A stretch of 59,845 bases of DNA from Alicyclobacillus sp. (GCA_023511725.1 JAIMAY010000013.1:1-59845), one strand, 5' to 3'. Shown: positions 18,222 to 27,593, counted from the first letter of the stretch. Program-made: numbers and translations. Notes: generated by a model from the letters alone, not told the origin.

Positions 18222-18999
18222 CAGGCCGCTTCTCCACGAACGCCTGATTGCCCTCCTGCGCTTCTTCCGTGCCGTAGTAGAGCGCCAACGCGCTCATGCC
18301 GAGTCGCGAAATGCCCTCGATATTGTCGCTGTCGGCGTTGAAGGAGTACTTTGCCAGCTTGAGCGCCGTTGGGCTTTTGTCGAGAATCTCCTCGCACCAG
18401 CGCCGGACCTCGGCGTACAGCTCATCATGCGGGACCACCTTGTTCACCAGACCCATGCGCTCCGCTTCCTCCGCCGTATAGCGGCGGCAGAGATACCACA
18501 TCTCGCGCGCCTTCTTCTCGCCCACGACACGGGCGAGGTAGGCCGTGCCGAAGCCGGGATCGACGCTGCCCACCTTGGGGCCCACCTGGCCGAACACCGC
18601 GCGGTCCGAGGCAATGGAGAGATCGCACAGCACATGCAGCACGTGACCACCGCCGATGGCGTAGCCGTTCACGGCGGCAATCACCGGCTTCGGGATTCCG
18701 CGGATCACCGCGTGCAGGTCTTCGACATCCAGGCCGATCTCGGATCGGCTTCGTCCCCCATAGCCTCCCGCCGCACCGGTACTAAGGCGCGCCTTCTGGT
18801 CACCTCCCACACAGAACGCTTTGTCCCCCGCTCCCGTCAGCACCACCACCCCAATCTGCCTGTCCGCCCACGCATCCTGAAAGGCATGGATCATCTCCTC
18901 CACCGTCAGCGGCCGGAACGCGTTCAGCACCTCCGGACGGTTGATGGTGATGGTGGCAATACCGTCTTCCTTCGTGTACAGGATATCCTGATAGGCCAT
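18187..18999 (-). CDS. badI: Crotonase-family enzyme, BadI/MenB-like (probable 2-ketocyclohexanecarboxyl-CoA hydrolase)
   Basis: Enzyme of 270 residues. MenB/BadI subgroup marks are [55 protein letters not shown] and [13 protein letters not shown]. MenB closes the naphthoate ring; BadI, a close relative, opens the ring of 2-ketocyclohexanecarboxyl-CoA to pimeloyl-CoA. I prefer BadI because the next two genes upstream in the operon look like BadH and AliA and no menaquinone gene is nearby. ATG 18999 has GGAGGAGGG upstream. It is the third gene of the aliA-badH-badI-like operon. The MenB/BadI split needs a tree, so the symbol is provisional. Confidence 0.75.
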   Translation of the reverse strand: MAYQDILYTKEDGIATITINRPEVLNAFRPLTVEEMIHAFQDAWADRQIGVVVLTGAGDKAFCVGGDQKARLSTGAAGGYGGRSRSEIGLDVEDLHAVIRGIPKPVIAAVNGYAIGGGHVLHVLCDLSIASDRAVFGQVGPKVGSVDPGFGTAYLARVVGEKKAREMWYLCRRYTAEEAERMGLVNKVVPHDELYAEVRRWCEEILDKSPTALKLAKYSFNADSDNIEGISRLGMSALALYYGTEEAQEGNQAFVEKRPVNFRRFRRWTG

Positions 19000-19037
19000 G
19001 CCCGGTTGCCCTCCTCCGTGTCCGGTTGCTCCGTGAC

Positions 19038-19805
19038 TCAGCACATGGTCAGCCCGCCGCTGACGCTGAGCGTCTGGCCGGTGATGTACGCCGCCTCGTC
19101 CGAGGCCAGAAAGTGCACGGCCCCGGCGATGTCCTCCGGCGTGCCCAGGCGCCGAAACGGGATGGATCGTTTCAGCGCCTCCACGAGGTTCGGGTTATCG
19201 CCCGCCACCTCCGCGAGCAGCGCCGTATCCGTAGGTCCCGGACAGACTGCGTTGACGTTGATGCCGTATCGCGCCACCTCGCGCGCCACCGTTTTGGTGA
19301 AGGCAATGACGCCCCCCTTCGCCGCCGAGTAGACGGCCTCGCCGGTGGAACCCACGCGCCCCGCATCGGATCCAATGCTGATGATCTTCCCGTACCGGCG
19401 CGGGATCATCTCGCGCAGCACGGCCTGCGTGCAACGGATGGGTCCGAGCAGATTGATCTCCACGATGCGCCGCCATGTCTCCTCCGTACTGTCGATGAAC
19501 GGCTCGACCTTGTCCCAACCGGCGTTGTTGACGAGCACGTCTATCCAGCCATACGCCCCCCGCACCGCCGCCACCATGGCGTCCACATCCGCGCGCGAGC
19601 AGATGTCGCAGCGCACCGCGATGGCGTCGGCGCCATCCTCGCGGAGTTCGGCCGCCGCGCGCTCGGCGCCGTCGCCATCCAGGTCGGCCACCACCACGCG
19701 GTGCCCGGAAGCCGCGAATCGCCGGGCGATGGCGTGGCCGATGCCGCGTGCGGCGCCGGTGACGATGACGACGCGCCCGCCTTCGGCCTGCTGTGATGCA
19801 CTCAT
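19038..19805 (-). CDS. badH: SDR-family dehydrogenase, BadH-like (2-hydroxycyclohexanecarboxyl-CoA dehydrogenase)
   Basis: Short-chain dehydrogenase of 255 residues. The Rossmann motif is [11 protein letters not shown] near residue 18, then [11 protein letters not shown], the catalytic Ser in [17 protein letters not shown], the YxxxK pair in YSAAKGG, and [13 protein letters not shown]. The stretches [20 protein letters not shown] and SVSGGLTM closely recall Rhodopseudomonas BadH, which oxidises 2-hydroxycyclohexanecarboxyl-CoA with NAD+. ATG 19805 has AGGAGG 7 bases upstream and overlaps the ligase stop by 4 bases. The symbol rests on recalled similarity and operon context. Confidence 0.78.
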   Translation of the reverse strand: MSASQQAEGGRVVIVTGAARGIGHAIARRFAASGHRVVVADLDGDGAERAAAELREDGADAIAVRCDICSRADVDAMVAAVRGAYGWIDVLVNNAGWDKVEPFIDSTEETWRRIVEINLLGPIRCTQAVLREMIPRRYGKIISIGSDAGRVGSTGEAVYSAAKGGVIAFTKTVAREVARYGINVNAVCPGPTDTALLAEVAGDNPNLVEALKRSIPFRRLGTPEDIAGAVHFLASDEAAYITGQTLSVSGGLTMC

Positions 19806-21436
19806 TGCACGTCCTCCTTCGCCCACTCGCGCAGGATGTACTTCTGGATCTTGCCGCTCGGCGTCCGCGGGAAGGCATCCACGACGCGCACAAACTCGGG
19901 CCAGTACGGTCGCGCCACGCCTTTGTCGCGCAGGAACGCCTGCAGGTCCTCCAGCGTAAGCGGCGGTGTCTCCGGCTTCTGGATCAGGAACGCCATCGCC
20001 CGCTCCTGCAGCCGTTCATCCGGCTTGGCCACCACCGCCGCCGCCTGGATGTACGGATGCTCGTGCAGCACATCCTCCACATAGCTGACAGGGATGTTCT
20101 CGCCACCGCGGATGATGATGTCCTTGGTGCGACCCGTGATCTTGATGTAGCCGTCCTCGTCCATGACAGCCCGGTCACCGGTTATGAACCAGCCGTCGGT
20201 GGTGTAGCAGGCAGCGGTGTCGGCCGGATCGCCCAGGTAACCGACGAACAACTGACTCCCGCGCGCCTGCAGATCCCCTTCCTCGCCGGGAGCGCACGGG
20301 GATCCGTCGCTTCTCACCACCCGCACCTCCATCCCCGGGAACACAATGCCGTCGGTGGTCGTCAACTTTTCCACGGAATCATCCGGCTTGGTCACGGTCA
20401 CCAGCGCATTCTCCGTCTGCCCCCAGCCGGCCAGCACCTTGCAGTTCGGCACCAACTCCAGCGCCTGCCGGATCACGGGACGCGGAATGGGGGCACCGTA
20501 GCAGCCCCAGATGCGCAGGGAACTCACGTCGTGTTCATAGAGATTGGAGGCGTGGATGAAGTCATACAGGAACGGGGTGGCGCCGTTGGTCACCGTGATC
20601 CCTTCGCGCTCCACCAGTTCCACGAACTCCGCGGGATTCCACGCCTCCTGGTAGATGGCGCTCGCACCAAGCATGGTCGGTAGTCGGACGCCGTACAGGA
20701 AACCGGTCTGATGCGCGAACGTCGAGGCCATGTGGAAGACGTCGTGTTCCGTGACCCCCATACGCTGCGCCCACGCGACGATGGGGCCGTTGAGCGTGTT
20801 GTGCGTGTGGATGACGCCTTTCGGCAGACCTGTGGTACCCGAGGTGAAAATGAGTTCCGTGGGGTCGTCGGGGTGTGGGCGGTAGGCATCGAGATCGGTG
20901 TCGTGGTAACGTTCCTCCCACGGGGTGTCGAGGAAGCTCTCCCAACTGCTCGGCCGCGTGCGGCCTACAATGAGCAGGTTGGGAATCTCCGGCAGTCTGT
21001 CGCGCATCCCCGCCAGCATGTCGGGATACGAGAAACCGCGGAAGTTGTCGGGGATCACCAGCAGCTTGGGTTTCGCCGCATTCAGCATCGCTTCGAGCTC
21101 GCGTCCGCGGTAGATGGGGATGAGCGGATTGGAAACAGCGCCGATGCGCGTGAGGGCGTAGTGCAGCACCACCCACTCGCACCAGTTCGGCAGCTGGAAC
21201 GACACCACGTCGCCGGGCCGGATACCCATCTCCAGCAGGCCGTAGGCACACCGATCCACATAGCGCACCAACTCCGAGAACGTGTAACTGTACATCCCAT
21301 CTCGTATGGCCAGCTTGTCGGGGAACCGTGCCGCCGCGTCGTGCAGGAAGTCGACGCTGGTTTTATCCGGCCACCATCCCATCTCCCGGTATCGCCGCTG
21401 GTCCTCCGGCGAATGCGGATTGTACGTGGCTTCCAT
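19802..21436 (-). CDS. aliA: Acyl-CoA ligase, AliA-like (cyclohexanecarboxylate-CoA ligase)
   Basis: Adenylate-forming ligase of 544 residues that would activate an organic acid with ATP and CoA. Motifs: the AMP loop FTSGTTGLPKGVIHTH near residue 200, GWGQTEN (A5), the Asp in DGWFITGDRAVMDEDGY, KDIIIRGGENI (hinge), and the catalytic Lys in PRTPSGKIQKYILRE. It is the first gene of an operon followed by BadH- and BadI-like enzymes, so cyclohexanecarboxylate is the favoured substrate; a medium-chain fatty acid is the alternative. ATG 21436 has AAGGAGGG 9 bases upstream. Ring-desaturating dehydrogenases (AliB) and BadK are not in the window. Confidence 0.8.
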   Translation of the reverse strand: MEATYNPHSPEDQRRYREMGWWPDKTSVDFLHDAAARFPDKLAIRDGMYSYTFSELVRYVDRCAYGLLEMGIRPGDVVSFQLPNWCEWVVLHYALTRIGAVSNPLIPIYRGRELEAMLNAAKPKLLVIPDNFRGFSYPDMLAGMRDRLPEIPNLLIVGRTRPSSWESFLDTPWEERYHDTDLDAYRPHPDDPTELIFTSGTTGLPKGVIHTHNTLNGPIVAWAQRMGVTEHDVFHMASTFAHQTGFLYGVRLPTMLGASAIYQEAWNPAEFVELVEREGITVTNGATPFLYDFIHASNLYEHDVSSLRIWGCYGAPIPRPVIRQALELVPNCKVLAGWGQTENALVTVTKPDDSVEKLTTTDGIVFPGMEVRVVRSDGSPCAPGEEGDLQARGSQLFVGYLGDPADTAACYTTDGWFITGDRAVMDEDGYIKITGRTKDIIIRGGENIPVSYVEDVLHEHPYIQAAAVVAKPDERLQERAMAFLIQKPETPPLTLEDLQAFLRDKGVARPYWPEFVRVVDAFPRTPSGKIQKYILREWAKEDVQ

Positions 21437-21508
21437 GGAGCCATCCCTCCTTCGATGCTCTCCTTGTCCACGTGATAGATATGTGAGTCTTCTGCCATTT
21501 TAGCACAC

Positions 21509-21532
21509 AAAAAAGGTGGCGATCCCGCCACC
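21509..21532 (-). terminator. Rho-independent terminator after mscL
   Basis: On the minus strand GGTGGCG pairs with CGCCACC around a 4-base loop and is followed by TTTTTT, a textbook terminator 24 bases after the mscL stop. Confidence 0.9.
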
Positions 21533-21556
21533 TCCCGCACACGCCATGGTTCGTCC

Positions 21557-22015
21557 TCACCCGTCCGCCACAGCGCTGTCCAGCACCGATGTGCACTGTG
21601 GGCAGCGTGTCGCCGCCACCGGAATCTCGCTGCAGCAGTAGGGGCACGCCTTCGTCTTCGGCACATCCGGCTCCTTGTGGCGCGCGCGGAGCCGGTTGAC
21701 CGGCTTGATGATCAGGAACATCACCGCTGCCACAATCAGGAAGTCTATCACCGCGTTCAGAAACTGCCCGTAGGCGATGACCGGCACCCCCGCCGCCTGC
21801 GCCGCGGACAGGCTCGGATAGGACCTGCCGGAAAGATTGATGTATAGGTCATTGAAATCGATGCCCTTGAGGATCCAGCCGATGGGCGGCATGATCACGC
21901 CTTTGACCAAGGTGTTGACGATGTTGGTGAACGCAGACCCAATCACCATGCCCACCGCCAGGTCGATCACGCTCCCGCGCGAGATGAATTGACGAAATTC
22001 CCTCCACCAGGACAA
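21557..22015 (-). CDS. mscL: Large-conductance mechanosensitive channel with a C-terminal zinc ribbon
   Basis: Homopentameric inner-membrane channel that opens under high membrane tension to release solutes. The N-terminus WWREFRQFISRGSVIDLAVGMVIGSAF (read here in two parts) is the MscL signature, with TM1 there and TM2 at NAVIDFLIVAAVMFLI. The 152-residue protein has an unusual end: CPYCCSEIPVAATRCPQC, a zinc-ribbon-like four-cysteine module after TM2. TTG at 22015 has AGGAGG 7 bases upstream; the ATG at 22021 is only one base from that site, so TTG is more likely. Confidence 0.9.
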   Translation of the reverse strand: MSWWREFRQFISRGSVIDLAVGMVIGSAFTNIVNTLVKGVIMPPIGWILKGIDFNDLYINLSGRSYPSLSAAQAAGVPVIAYGQFLNAVIDFLIVAAVMFLIIKPVNRLRARHKEPDVPKTKACPYCCSEIPVAATRCPQCTSVLDSAVADG

Positions 22016-22038
22016 GCTCATACCTCCTCGCCTCTGCC

Positions 22039-22953
22039 TCATTGCACTTGCGACAACTGCTTTACCCACGCGGCTCCCTGTTCTCTCAAAGTCTCCCTGA
22101 ACACCTTGACCACAGCGGGTTCAAACTGCGTGCGCCGAGTCACCACAGAAAACATCCTCAGCACCGGGGTACCAGGGGTCGCCAACACGCACAAGGACCC
22201 GTGTTGGAGCTCGCGGCGCACGGCGCATGCAGACAGTAGTGTGATGCCTAGGCCCGCCTCTACCCCTTCCTTGATGACCTGGGTCGAGCCAAGGGACATG
22301 ATCCGACGGGGGACAATGCCCAGTTGCTCCAGAAACCGATCCTGATGAAATCTTGTGCCGGACCCAGGCTCCCGAATCAACCACGCCGTCTCTGCCAGCA
22401 TCTCCACACTCACCGGACGGACGTTGCACAGAGGATGGTTTACTGCGGCAACGACCACCATCGCATCCGTCGCAAGCGGTTCCACCAACAGTCCGTCTCG
22501 CGGCACCACGTCACCCTCCACAATACCTAAGTCGAACGTACCTGCCTCGACGCATGCCATCACACGTTGGGTGTTGGCAATCTCGATGACTGGCTCCACC
22601 CGCGGATAGCGTTGCAAAAACCTGGCCACCAGGTGCGGTAAGACGCACTCACCGAAGGTGTAGCTTGCACCGATAGTCATCCTGCCGGCTACATCCCCGG
22701 AAAGCTCTTGAACCGTTCGCTCCATCTGGCGTTGCAACTGCAGAATCTGCTTGGCGTAGTAATACACAACTTCACCTGCTCGATTGAGCCGTACCCGTTT
22801 CGTGGTGCGCTCCAGCAGCTGCACGCCAAGATACTGTTCAAGCAGTCGAACCTGCTGGCTGACTGCCGGCTGCGTGGCATGCAGCGCGTTGGCCGCATGC
22901 GTGAATCCGCCATGTTCAACAACGGCGACAAAGGTTTCGAGCGCCCTGTCCAT
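22039..22953 (-). CDS. LysR-family transcription regulator (CysL/YeiE-like)
   Basis: Regulator of 304 residues. The winged helix-turn-helix is at residues 1-60 (FVAVVEHGGFTHAANALHAT then QPAVSQQVRLLE). The periplasmic-binding-like effector domain follows (IGASYTFGECVLPHL, FDLGIVEGDV, GSGTRFHQDRFL, GLGITLLSACAVRREL). Subgroup features match CysL/YeiE/CbbR regulators of sulfur or carbon assimilation. It is divergent from a YeiH-type transporter with 138 bp between, the usual layout for LysR proteins and their targets. It most likely controls that gene and itself. Confidence 0.9.
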   Translation of the reverse strand: MDRALETFVAVVEHGGFTHAANALHATQPAVSQQVRLLEQYLGVQLLERTTKRVRLNRAGEVVYYYAKQILQLQRQMERTVQELSGDVAGRMTIGASYTFGECVLPHLVARFLQRYPRVEPVIEIANTQRVMACVEAGTFDLGIVEGDVVPRDGLLVEPLATDAMVVVAAVNHPLCNVRPVSVEMLAETAWLIREPGSGTRFHQDRFLEQLGIVPRRIMSLGSTQVIKEGVEAGLGITLLSACAVRRELQHGSLCVLATPGTPVLRMFSVVTRRTQFEPAVVKVFRETLREQGAAWVKQLSQVQ

Positions 22954-23001
22954 CCTATCCCTCCCTCCTCGAATCCCTCATCAGCCTGCTTGTCCATTTA
23001 T

Positions 23002-23025
23002 AATAGATTACTTATGGATTCTATT
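23002..23025. promoter_or_regulatory. Candidate LysR operator
   Basis: AATAGA and TCTATT form an inverted repeat with a 12-base spacer in the divergent LysR/YeiH intergenic region. The region is AT-rich compared with its surroundings. The layout fits a LysR T-N11-A type site, but the assignment is by position and symmetry only. Confidence 0.4.
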
Positions 23026-23091
23026 CAAATCATGTATTTCACAAATGAACGTCCCATCTCTACCATGGACCTCAGGCAAAAGGAAAGGGAG

Positions 23092-24099
23092 ATGGACAGC
23101 GTGACAGCGTGGCGCGGCTGGTTGGGTGGATTGGTGTTCACCATGGTTATGGGCATCGTCGGCTTGGGTCTCGCGCGGCTACCGGTATTGGCAGACGTGG
23201 GTTCGATGGCCAGCGCCATCCTTGCGGCCGTACTGTACCGGCAGGTGGCCGGCTATCCCGAGTCCTTGCGACCTGGCATTGAGTTCAGCAGCAGGTGGCT
23301 GCTTCGCACAGCCATTGTTCTTTACGGCCTTCGTCTCAATCTCGCGGTCATTATGCACCAAGGCTGGGTGCTGTTGATCCGAGACGCCCTCACCATCTGC
23401 GTGACCTTGGCTACCATGTGGGGGTTCGCCCGATTATTTCGGGCGAACGGGAGATTACCTCTTTTGCTGGGGGTTGGGACGGGGATATGCGGCGCCGCCG
23501 CCATCGGTGCTGTGGCATCGATTCTTGCAGCTAACGCAGAGGAAACGGCACTCGGCGCCGGTATGATTGCACTGGTGGGAACGGCATTCGCAGTCCTGGA
23601 TACGCTCATCCGTCCGGTGGTAGGGTTGACGCCGAACCAGTACGGTATATGGACGGGCATCAGTCTGCACGAAATTGCCCATGTGGCACTGGCGGCCGCA
23701 CCCGCCGGGAGTCAGGCGCTCACCTTGGCTCTACTCGCCAAACTGGGGCGCGTACTATTGTTGGTTCCCCTGAGTTTCGCATTCCTGCTCTGGAAGAAGC
23801 GCCAGATGAGGCATCAGCAAGGGCGGGAGGCCGTTGAGGCACGAATCCAGTTCCCGTGGTTTCTTGTTGGATTTGTAGCATGCAGTGCACTGACCACCCT
23901 GTTCCCGCACCTTGTCCCCAAGAGCTTGAGCGATGGGATCACGACCCTGTCTTCGTTCATGCTCACCATGGCCATGGTCGGGCTCGGCCTCAACGTTCAT
24001 TTCTCCTACTTACGTAGACATGCCGGCCGGCCTCTTGCCGTGTTGGTCTGCACATCGTTGGTGCTGTGGGCGTTCACATGGCTTAGCCTGCGTCTGTGA
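23092..24099 (+). CDS. YeiH family (UPF0324) membrane protein, putative sulfate exporter
   Basis: Integral membrane protein of 335 residues with about 10 TM segments. Family marks are LRPGIEFSSRWLLRTAIVLYGLRL (read in two parts), GVGTGICGAAAIGAVASI, GIWTGISLHEIAHVALAA and MLTMAMVGLGLNV. UPF0324/YeiH proteins are annotated as putative sulfate exporters, with weak experimental support. ATG 23092 has AAGGA about 7 bases upstream; the frame is open further back and GTG 23101 is also possible. It is divergent from the LysR gene, its likely regulator. Confidence 0.88.
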   Translation: MDSVTAWRGWLGGLVFTMVMGIVGLGLARLPVLADVGSMASAILAAVLYRQVAGYPESLRPGIEFSSRWLLRTAIVLYGLRLNLAVIMHQGWVLLIRDALTICVTLATMWGFARLFRANGRLPLLLGVGTGICGAAAIGAVASILAANAEETALGAGMIALVGTAFAVLDTLIRPVVGLTPNQYGIWTGISLHEIAHVALAAAPAGSQALTLALLAKLGRVLLLVPLSFAFLLWKKRQMRHQQGREAVEARIQFPWFLVGFVACSALTTLFPHLVPKSLSDGITTLSSFMLTMAMVGLGLNVHFSYLRRHAGRPLAVLVCTSLVLWAFTWLSLRL

Positions 24100-24114
24100 T
24101 GGATGGGGCCAGGT

Positions 24115-25662
24115 TCAGCCTTCGTCTGCAGCCACCCGCGGCAGCCGCACCGTGAACGCGGTGCCTCGCCCGACCTCGCTCTCGCAGGAGATGCTGCCCC
24201 CATGCGCCTGAACGATGGATTGCGTGATGGACAGCCCCAGCCCTGCGCCGCCGTGACGCCGGGACCTGGCTTTGTCGACGCGGTAGAAGCGCTCGAAGAT
24301 GTGCGGCAGGTGCTCCGGCGGAATTCCAGTGCCGTTGTCGGCGACACGCAGCACAATGTGCTCCGACGTCTCGGCCAACGCGATGTCGATCCGGCCTTCC
24401 TCCGCATCTGTGTGCTGCACCGCATTCTGCACGAGATTGAACACCACCTGCTTGATCTGGTCCCGGTCAATGCGCGCGTACACGGGACCTTCCGGCAGAT
24501 GCACGGCGAGTGTACGGTGCTCCGCCAGGATGCGCAGCTGCGGCAGCAGCTCCCGGATGACTTCGTCCAGTCTGTCGCGCCGCATCTCCGGCGCCGGTTC
24601 CCTGTCGAGGCGCGCCAGCGTCAGCAGCCCCTGTACCAGCTTGGTGAGGCGTTCCGATTCATCGTACATGCTCTCGAGCGCCTGCTGCAATTGTTCGGGC
24701 TGGCGCGCGGCGCCGCGCAGCAGGACCTCCAGAAAGCCATGGATGGCTGTTAGGGGCGTGCGCAGTTCATGCGAGGCATCCGCCACGAAGGCGCGCATCC
24801 GCTCGCGGGCGTCGCGCTCCGCGGCGAATGCCGCGGCCAGCCGCTCGAGCATCTGATTGAAGGATCTCGCCAGCGACGCCACCTCGTCCTGCGCCCCCTC
24901 GGCGCGAACGCGCTCGTCCAAGTTGCTCACGCCGATGCGCTGGACGGTGTCGACCATATCGGACAACGGCACGAGCGTCCGCCGCAGCGTGGCGCGCAGC
25001 ACGACGAAGCCCAGCACCAGCGCGGCCGCGGCGACAATCAGGAACGCCAACAACTGCTGGATCAGCACGTGCCGCAGCGGCGAGATGTCCGCCGCCACCT
25101 GCACGACGCCGAACGGCTGCCCGGGTGGGCCGACCGGGACGAGCACCAGCAGCGCGCGGTAGCCTTCCGGCGCCGTCACCACATCGTAATCATCGGCGCC
25201 CACACCGCGGGTGAGAGCCTGCGCATACGTCTGGGCGGGAAGCTCGGGTGAGGCGTGACCGCCGACGAGCCCGGTGAGATCGTAAAAATCCCCCTGGCTA
25301 TCAATGAAGGCGACGGCGGTGCCGGGCATCGTGATCGAAAAGGGGACGGCCCGGTCCGGATCTCGTCCGCCTCGGTTCTGCGCGAAGCTGATCCACACCT
25401 GGGACGGTGTGGAGAACACCTGGCTGCGGATGGTCTGCGCTGTGTTGGCGTAGATGAAGCGGCTCATCCAGGCGTACTGCACAACGCCGATGAGCACCAG
25501 CAGGCCCGCCAGGATCCACAGCGACCGGGCCAGCAGTTGCCCGCGCAGCGATGTGGGAGCCAGCGCACGCCGGACGGGCGCCGGCAGGCGGCGCCACACG
25601 CCTTCGGCCGCCTGACGAGCCCTGCGCCACACCGGCGCCACCCCCTTCCAGGGAAGGTTCAC
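24115..25662 (-). CDS. HAMP-domain sensor histidine kinase
   Basis: Membrane kinase of 515 residues. TM1 (LARSLWILAGLLVLIGVVQY) and TM2 (LLAFLIVAAAALVLGFVVL) flank an extracytoplasmic sensor of about 150 residues. Then come HAMP (ATLRRTLVPLSDMVDTV), the H-box FVADASHELRTPLTAI with the phospho-accepting His, the N-box NLVQNAVQHTD, G1 VADNGTGIPP and G2 HGGAGLGLSI. All catalytic elements are present, unlike the other kinases in this window. Its GTG start overlaps the regulator stop by 4 bases (GTGA). With HtrA first in the operon, it probably senses envelope or secretion stress, in the manner of CssS (inference). Confidence 0.93.
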   Translation of the reverse strand: MNLPWKGVAPVWRRARQAAEGVWRRLPAPVRRALAPTSLRGQLLARSLWILAGLLVLIGVVQYAWMSRFIYANTAQTIRSQVFSTPSQVWISFAQNRGGRDPDRAVPFSITMPGTAVAFIDSQGDFYDLTGLVGGHASPELPAQTYAQALTRGVGADDYDVVTAPEGYRALLVLVPVGPPGQPFGVVQVAADISPLRHVLIQQLLAFLIVAAAALVLGFVVLRATLRRTLVPLSDMVDTVQRIGVSNLDERVRAEGAQDEVASLARSFNQMLERLAAAFAAERDARERMRAFVADASHELRTPLTAIHGFLEVLLRGAARQPEQLQQALESMYDESERLTKLVQGLLTLARLDREPAPEMRRDRLDEVIRELLPQLRILAEHRTLAVHLPEGPVYARIDRDQIKQVVFNLVQNAVQHTDAEEGRIDIALAETSEHIVLRVADNGTGIPPEHLPHIFERFYRVDKARSRRHGGAGLGLSITQSIVQAHGGSISCESEVGRGTAFTVRLPRVAADEG

Positions 25663-26339
25663 GGCAGATCCACGCGGTAGCCGGCACCGCGAATCGTCCG
25701 GATCAACTGCCTATCGGTGTCACCCAGCTTCTCGCGCAGGGACCGGATGTACACCTCGACGATGTTGTCCTGACCGCCAAAGTCATAACCCCACACGGCA
25801 TCGAGGATCTTCTGCTTGCTGAGCACAATGCCGTGGTTGATCAGGAGATAGCGAAGCAGCTCGTACTCGGTGGCGGACAGGCTGAGCGGCTGCCCCTGGT
25901 ACGTGATCTCGCGCCGCTGCTCATGAATGGTGAACGGACCCACCACCCACTCGTCGACCAGTTGCGGGAACTGATTGCGAAGGCGCGCGTGAATGCGTGC
26001 CAGCAGCTCCTGAAAGCTGAACGGCTTGACCACGTAATCGTCGGCGCCAAGGTTGAGGCCTTTGACCCGGTCCTCCACCTCGTCCTTTGCTGTTAGCATG
26101 ATAATGGCAAACGATCCGAGTTTGCGCAGCATCTGCACAACCTCAAAGCCGTCCGGCCCGGGCATCATCACGTCGAGGATGACCACATGGGGCTGCACCT
26201 CGCGTGCCAGGCTCACCGCCGTCAGGCCATCCGGCGCCGTCCACACCTGAAACCCCTCGTTGCGCAGACCGAGTTCCAGAAAGCGGACGATGCTTTCCTC
26301 GTCATCCACCACAAGGATCTTCACATCACTCGCGCGCAT
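25659..26339 (-). CDS. OmpR/PhoB-family response regulator
   Basis: Regulator of 226 residues. Receiver domain: ILVVDDEES acidic pocket, phospho-accepting Asp in VVILDVMMPGPDG near residue 55, Thr in MLTAKD and Lys in VVKPFSFQEL. The C-terminal winged helix begins near residue 130 (EYELLRYLLINHGIVLSKQKIL, shown in part) and ends TIRGAGYRVDL. It sits between htrA and its kinase, 6 bases after the htrA stop, so the three form one operon. A likely target site is the 11-bp direct repeat upstream of htrA. Confidence 0.94.
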   Translation of the reverse strand: MRASDVKILVVDDEESIVRFLELGLRNEGFQVWTAPDGLTAVSLAREVQPHVVILDVMMPGPDGFEVVQMLRKLGSFAIIMLTAKDEVEDRVKGLNLGADDYVVKPFSFQELLARIHARLRNQFPQLVDEWVVGPFTIHEQRREITYQGQPLSLSATEYELLRYLLINHGIVLSKQKILDAVWGYDFGGQDNIVEVYIRSLREKLGDTDRQLIRTIRGAGYRVDLP

Positions 26340-26345
26340 CGTAGA

Positions 26346-27593
26346 TCAGCCCTGCGGTGACGCCGAGAGGCTGCCGAGCGTCACGTTCAGCGTGAGTTTC
26401 TGGCTGCCGCGGTAGACTGTGATCGACACCGTCTGACCCGGCTTGTAAGAGAACAGCGCTGTTCGCAGATCCGCCTCGTCCTGCACGGTCTTGTTGCCCA
26501 CAGCGACAATGACGTCACCCTGCTGCAATCCCGCCTGTTTGGCCTGCGAGGACGTGACAGCGTAGACGTATACGCCATACGTCACCGGCACATCCGGCCA
26601 GTACGCCTGTGGCACCGACGACAACGAGTACGCCTCGATGCCAAGGGCGGGGTGCTCGACATGGCCGGTGGTGAGGATCTGATTCACCACGTCGCTCACC
26701 TCGTTGGCCGGGATGGCGAAGCCCATGTTCTCAAAGCCGGTCTCGACGATCTTGCTGCTGTTGATACCGACAATCTGGCCGCTGGTGCTGAGCAGCGGAC
26801 CACCGCTGTTGCCCGGATTGATGGGCGCGTCGGTCTGGATGACGCTCTGATAGTCGAGCACCGTGTTCTCGTCATCCGGCGCCAACACCGGCATTAGACG
26901 CTGAATACCGCTCACGATACCGGACGTCACCGTCTCGCGGAAATCGAGCCCGCCAGGCGCCCCGATGGCAATGACCTCCTGACCCGGAACCACCTGATCC
27001 GAGTTGGCGAACGCCACCGGCTGGATGTTCTTCACCTGGCTGACCGGCACGCGAATCACCGCGAGGTCCGTGTACGGATCCGCGCCAACCACCGTGGCCT
27101 GTACGTGTGTGCCGTTGGACAGCACAATCTCCAGCTTATCCGCGTTGTACACCACGTGGTTGTTGGTCACGAAGTAGCCGTACTGGCTGTCCTTCTTGAT
27201 AAGCACACCGGAACCGACGCCGGACTCCTGCAGTCCCTGGGATTGGTTGAAGAAGCCACCGCTCGACTGGTAATTGACGATGGCCACCACCGCCGGCTCG
27301 ACCGCTTGATAGATGGCGGTGATATTGGTGGCGCCGGCGCTGGAAGTCAGATTCTGCACCGTGATTGGCCCGGAAGTATTCGAGTTGGTCTGCGTCGTGC
27401 TCGGCTGTGAGGCGACGGTATTGCCCGCCGTCCCCATGGGAATCCAGTTGTTGCGCAACCCCGTCACAAAAATGCCGGCGGTGACAGCGGATCCGATGAC
27501 CGCGGCACCCACCACCGATGCGATTTGTTTGAATGCAGCGCCGCCGCTGCTGCGATTGGGTCTGGGTTCGCCTGTCTCCTGGTAGAATCCCAT
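26346..27593 (-). CDS. HtrA/DegP-like membrane-anchored serine protease with PDZ domain
   Basis: Protein of 415 residues with a short cytosolic N-terminus, one TM helix (VVGAAVIGSAVTAGIFV, about 27-45), a trypsin-like domain and one C-terminal PDZ domain. The triad is His in TNNHVVYNAD, Asp in PYTDLAVIRV and Ser in INPGNSGGPLLS. The PDZ domain covers GIEAYSLSSVPQ to NVTLGSL, with GLQQGDVIVAVG. It degrades or refolds damaged proteins at the outer face of the membrane. ATG 27593 has AAAGGGGTG upstream. It is first in an operon with a two-component system, which suggests stress feedback. Confidence 0.94.
   Translation of the reverse strand: MGFYQETGEPRPNRSSGGAAFKQIASVVGAAVIGSAVTAGIFVTGLRNNWIPMGTAGNTVASQPSTTQTNSNTSGPITVQNLTSSAGATNITAIYQAVEPAVVAIVNYQSSGGFFNQSQGLQESGVGSGVLIKKDSQYGYFVTNNHVVYNADKLEIVLSNGTHVQATVVGADPYTDLAVIRVPVSQVKNIQPVAFANSDQVVPGQEVIAIGAPGGLDFRETVTSGIVSGIQRLMPVLAPDDENTVLDYQSVIQTDAPINPGNSGGPLLSTSGQIVGINSSKIVETGFENMGFAIPANEVSDVVNQILTTGHVEHPALGIEAYSLSSVPQAYWPDVPVTYGVYVYAVTSSQAKQAGLQQGDVIVAVGNKTVQDEADLRTALFSYKPGQTVSITVYRGSQKLTLNVTLGSLSASPQG

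Noticed and set aside
18187-18999. Calling the crotonase MenB (menaquinone synthesis)
   Set aside because: The motifs fit MenB too, but no men gene is nearby and the two upstream operon genes look like BadH and AliA. BadI is preferred but not proven.
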